DNA from: Rurimicrobium sp040387755
Lineage (GTDB): Bacteria > Bacteroidota > Bacteroidia > Chitinophagales > Chitinophagaceae
Direction: 5' to 3'
Length of the DNA: 64,000 nucleotides
Assembly (NCBI GenBank): GCA_040387755.1
Contig: JAZKDB010000001.1
Span: 824,631 to 888,630, forward strand
The notes below the pieces were generated by a model. That model saw only the letters and a program-made list of their open reading frames with translations, was not told where the DNA came from and searched no databases. Positions within the stretch are counted from its first letter, which is position 1. Each line of letters begins with the position of its first letter. Made by a program: the position numbers and the translations under genes. Positions 61,244 through 64,000 of this stretch are shown here, piece by piece.

Positions 61244-62323
61244 TTGAAAGTAAAAATTCTATACATTGATGATGAACCAAACAACCTAATCAGTTTTAAG
61301 GCTGCTTTTCGGATTCACTTTGATATCTTCACCGCCACTGTTCCTACCGAAGCGGTAATGCATATGATTGCCCATCCTGATATAAAGATTATTTTTTGCG
61401 ATCAAAGGATGCCAGATATTTCCGGCGTTGACTTATTGGAACAACTAAAAAGCCTTTTCCCGCTTCCTGTAAGAATTATGATAACTGGTTATGCTGATAT
61501 TGACTCTGTAATTGGCGCAATTAACAAAGGAAGTATTTTTCAGTACATTAAAAAACCCTGGAAGGAAGATGATGTTTTGTTTGCAATAGAAGAAGCATTG
61601 AAATTTTACAATAACAGTTCAATGCTTACACTGAAGAATCAGGAACTTAAAAATGCCTATAGTGAATTGGATAAGTTTGCTTACAGTGTTAGTCATGATA
61701 TCAGAGGTCCTTTGGCAGGCATGTTAACAGGTATAGATTATCTTCAACATTCTAATGATATTGACGAAATCAAAGATTTAATGACGACAATGAAGAAATC
61801 ATTGTTGCAATTAGACGATTATATTATTGCCATGCATCAATATTATAATCAGCAAAAAGGTCAGGTTTCTATTTTTCCAATTGATTTTTCAAAATTGGTA
61901 CAGGAAAATAAAAATATATATTCCATTTTTGCAAATGCACAGAAAATAGACTTTGAATCACATGTTAGTCAAACGGAAGCGTTTGATAGCGACCTTATTT
62001 CTATAAAGCTGATTATCAATAATTTATTATCAAATGCTTTTAAGTACCAAAGAGTAGAGGAGGAGAATAAGAAAGTTAAATTAATAATTGACGTAAAAAA
62101 TGGCATTGCCACAATTACTGTTGAAGACAACGGAATTGGAATGAAAGAAGATGATATTGACAAGATTTTCGACCTTCATTTCAGATCTGCATCTCAAAAA
62201 GTTGGTTTTGGCTTTGGGCTTTACAACTTAAAGGGAGCCTTGGTTAAACTAAGTGGACAAATTGACGTGCAATCCAAAATTGGTATTGGATCAACATTTA
62301 AAGTAACCCTATCAAGTTTGTAA
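61244..62323 (+). CDS. Response regulator-histidine kinase hybrid (REC-HisKA-HATPase)
   Basis: A 359-aa cytosolic protein starting with TTG 61244 (MKVKILYIDDEPNN); no ATG fits as well. An N-terminal receiver (1-120) has acidic D9/D10, phospho-acceptor D53 (FCDQRMPD) and K (IKKPW); then a HisKA with H151 (YSVSHDIRGPL) and an HATPase_c (NNLLSNAFKY, EDNGIGM, GFGFGLYNLKG). It can receive phosphate from the upstream sensor and pass it on, as a bridging kinase. Its REC is a paralogue of the one at 62329. Confidence 0.92.
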   Translation: MKVKILYIDDEPNNLISFKAAFRIHFDIFTATVPTEAVMHMIAHPDIKIIFCDQRMPDISGVDLLEQLKSLFPLPVRIMITGYADIDSVIGAINKGSIFQYIKKPWKEDDVLFAIEEALKFYNNSSMLTLKNQELKNAYSELDKFAYSVSHDIRGPLAGMLTGIDYLQHSNDIDEIKDLMTTMKKSLLQLDDYIIAMHQYYNQQKGQVSIFPIDFSKLVQENKNIYSIFANAQKIDFESHVSQTEAFDSDLISIKLIINNLLSNAFKYQRVEEENKKVKLIIDVKNGIATITVEDNGIGMKEDDIDKIFDLHFRSASQKVGFGFGLYNLKGALVKLSGQIDVQSKIGIGSTFKVTLSSL

Positions 62324-62328
62324 ATTTA

Positions 62329-62793
62329 CTAGGAAAGTAGTTTTTGTCTTAAGAGAAACTCTAATTGCTCATTTGAGGTACTAAGATTTTCATTCATTTC
62401 CTTAATCTTAAGTTGCTCCTTGAAGGCTTCATGTGCACGATTAATAGTCATCTCAAGTTCATTTTCATCCCATGGTTTGGTTAGGTAATGGAAAATCTTT
62501 CCCTTATTAATAGCATCAACTACAGCAGCCATATCGGTATAACCCGTTAATAATATCCTCATAGTATCGGGATATTTTATAAGCACTTTTTCTAAAAACT
62601 CCACACCAGTCATATTGGGCATTCTCTGGTCGGTTATTATAATTTCGATATTATTCTTCTCAAGAATTTTCATTGCCTCATCACCACTGATAGCCGTATG
62701 TACCTTATACTTGATACGAAAAGTTGCTTTAAAGCTTATCAGGTTGTTCTCTTCATCATCAACATAAAGAATCACAATTTTGCTCTCGGACAT
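62329..62793 (-). CDS. Single-domain response regulator with C-terminal coiled coil
   Basis: A 154-aa receiver protein: ILYVDDEENN acidic pocket, phospho-acceptor D55 (IITDQRMPNMTG), LTGYTD Thr, and YLTKPWDE Lys. The C-terminal 30 residues form a coiled coil. It shares NLISFKATFRI, DQRMP and INKGKIFHYL-type motifs with the REC of the hybrid kinase, so the two arose by duplication. It has no output domain and is convergent with the hybrid gene (5 bp between stops). Confidence 0.9.
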   Translation of the reverse strand: MSESKIVILYVDDEENNLISFKATFRIKYKVHTAISGDEAMKILEKNNIEIIITDQRMPNMTGVEFLEKVLIKYPDTMRILLTGYTDMAAVVDAINKGKIFHYLTKPWDENELEMTINRAHEAFKEQLKIKEMNENLSTSNEQLEFLLRQKLLS

Positions 62794-63022
62794 TTTTAGT
62801 GTTTTGGTTAAAGTTGATGAATTTAAAATAGTCGTTTAGACAAAGATAAAACACAAATGTAAGTTTGCATCCTTAAGTTCCATTTTTTTTACAAAAAACA
62901 TAAATTACTGGCACCTGTTTCTTTAAAAAAAATATCACTGAAAATGCATACAAGATGTCACTTTTACTATTAACTTTGTTAATCAGGCTATGATAAAGTA
63001 AATATAAAATTAATTGCAATTA

Positions 63023-63385
63023 ATGAAAAACATCCTTCTTATAGATGATGATGAGATTATCCAGAAAGTCCTCATCAAAATCTTACAACAGCATGGTTAT
63101 AATGTTGTTTTCGGAATAGACGGTAGAGAGGGTTTATCAAAGCTGGATTCTATGAAGTTTGATCTGGTAATTACAGATATTATGATGCCATACCTTAATG
63201 GTTTCGAATTAATTCAGGAATTAAAAAAACATCCCAATACAATAAACTCCAAAGTCGTAGTGATATCATCCATTACCCACGAAGCCTCTATTAAGGATAG
63301 TATGAATTTAGGTGTCGATTTCTATATTCCTAAACCCATAGTTATTGACAATTTTATTGAGCAAATAAAGGAACTACTTAAATAA
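63023..63385 (+). CDS. CheY-like single-domain response regulator
   Basis: A 120-aa receiver starting at ATG 63023 (MKNILLIDDDEII): acidic D8-D10, phospho-acceptor D52 (VITDIMMPYLNG), SSITH Ser/Thr, and Lys in YIPKPIV. No output domain, so it acts by protein contact or as a phosphate shuttle. It lies 18 bp before the 113-aa unknown, probably co-transcribed. Confidence 0.9.
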   Translation: MKNILLIDDDEIIQKVLIKILQQHGYNVVFGIDGREGLSKLDSMKFDLVITDIMMPYLNGFELIQELKKHPNTINSKVVVISSITHEASIKDSMNLGVDFYIPKPIVIDNFIEQIKELLK

Positions 63386-63403
63386 CCATCTTTTAGTCAG
63401 GTA

Positions 63404-63745
63404 ATGATATTTACTTTCAAAACGGCAGAGAAAATAATTGGCTTTTATAAACACCTGATTGGAAAACCCTTCAAGTCCAGTATTTCAGGACTTGAAATCA
63501 TTAATATAGTTATTGCACCCGAAGACGATGGAAAGTTTGAAGTTTTCATTGAAGAAATGCAGACTACAACTGACTACAATAAGGCACTCTCTGTTACCGG
63601 ATATAATCCTAATAGAGTAAAACTGGTGTTAATGGCATCACACACCCAGGCTCCCGATATTCGTGTAAATCAGGAGTTAGACCAATATCTTCGCCGAAAT
63701 CATATGGAAAGGGTTTATCTTAACCCTTATTATTTCGAAGATTAA
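63404..63745 (+). CDS. Small conserved hypothetical protein
   Basis: A 113-aa soluble protein: basic N-terminus (FTFKTAEKIIGFYKHLIGKPF), beta strands (NIVIAPEDDGKFEVFIEEM), a conserved-looking SVTGYNPNRVKLVL and an aromatic C-terminus (VYLNPYYFED). No signal peptide, membrane helix or known motif. Its position right behind the CheY-like gene suggests it is the regulator's partner or output, which is inference. Confidence 0.6.
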   Translation: MIFTFKTAEKIIGFYKHLIGKPFKSSISGLEIINIVIAPEDDGKFEVFIEEMQTTTDYNKALSVTGYNPNRVKLVLMASHTQAPDIRVNQELDQYLRRNHMERVYLNPYYFED

Positions 63746-63947
63746 CACCTTTCATGTCTGATACCAACAGTACTTCTATTTAGTCAACTATCCCATTTCT
63801 TCCACTACGTTGCGTCGCACACCTCAAGTATTGACATTTCTTCAACTTTTCATTCCTTTCTTAAGATAGAAAATTTAGCTGAAAGCCTTATTGAGAAAGG
63901 ATTTTAGCGCAATAGAACATGTTTTGCGCAATTAATTGAAAATAAAT

Positions 63948-63977
63948 TTGGTAAATAAGAATAACCGCTTACCTTTG
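63948..63977 (+). promoter_or_regulatory. Strong Bacteroidota-type promoter at the right edge
   Basis: TTG at 63948-63950, a 19-bp spacer and TACCTTTG at 63970-63977 give the best full -33/-7 match in the window. The transcript would start about 63985 and the leader reads CTCCCAACGACGAAAAGGAGG to the edge with its gene outside the window. The 200 bp before it hold no gene I can support. Confidence 0.65.
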
Positions 63978-64000
63978 CACTCCCAACGACGAAAAGGAGG

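Overview
This window looks like chromosome of a Bacteroidota bacterium, most likely from the Chitinophagales/Chitinophagaceae side of the phylum. The DNA is AT-rich. Several genes follow Bacteroidota-type -7 promoter boxes (TAnnTTTG). Three secreted proteins end in type IX secretion (T9SS) sorting domains. There is a bacillithiol gene (bshB1), a fused ribBA, a bifunctional PGI/PMI, DUF3667/DUF4292/DUF5686-type proteins and the phylum-typical uppS-bamA-ompH-ompH order. I see no prophage, integrase, insertion sequence or CRISPR array. Every gap between genes is under about 300 bp.

Layout. 1-5.3 kb: the 5' two-thirds or so of dnaX, running off the left edge; two tandem outer-membrane barrel paralogues; a small conserved gene with an MBL-fold hydrolase; and paaJ. 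5.5-9.3 kb: a 1270-aa T9SS surface protein with an internal domain duplication. 9.3-12.8 kb: a leftward operon of a thioredoxin-like gene, an exported unknown, paaH and a DUF2306-like membrane protein. 12.9-14.8 kb: a small K+ channel, a DUF3667 protein and a lipoprotein. 14.8-19.2 kb: a leftward TetR-paaE-paaA-paaB-paaC-paaD operon for aerobic phenylacetyl-CoA epoxidation, with a palindromic candidate operator ahead of the regulator. 19.3-28 kb: housekeeping and metabolism (YraN, PGI/PMI, AI-2E family protein, a pesticin-like muramidase, fbp, bshB1). 28-39.5 kb: tRNA-Arg(CCG), trmN6-tsaD, a DUF5686 protein, a deoxynucleoside kinase, Hsp20, Kup, ribBA and a glycosyltransferase. 39.5-48 kb: T9SS cargo and the envelope-biogenesis block uppS-bamA-skp-skp. 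48-54.4 kb: UDP-sugar genes (ugd, uxs), a sugar-nucleotidyltransferase, and two lipoproteins (TPR and DUF4292). 54.5-63.7 kb: leucine dehydrogenase, then an unusual module of an N-acyltransferase-like protein and a ThiF(E1)-nitroreductase fusion, followed by a 7TMR-DISM histidine kinase, a REC-histidine kinase hybrid and two single-domain response regulators. The right edge carries a strong promoter for something just outside the window.

How it works together. The paa genes are split over at least three transcription units. Together they cover ring epoxidation (PaaABCE, with PaaD for Fe-S assembly) and the last two beta-oxidation steps (PaaH, PaaJ); paaK, paaG, paaZ and paaF are not in the window. 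The strongest candidate for an undescribed system is the acyltransferase plus E1-nitroreductase pair at 55.8-59.0 kb. It looks like a small biosynthetic unit sitting directly upstream of a membrane-sensor phosphorelay. paaD also carries an in-frame insertion of a dispersed-repeat sequence.
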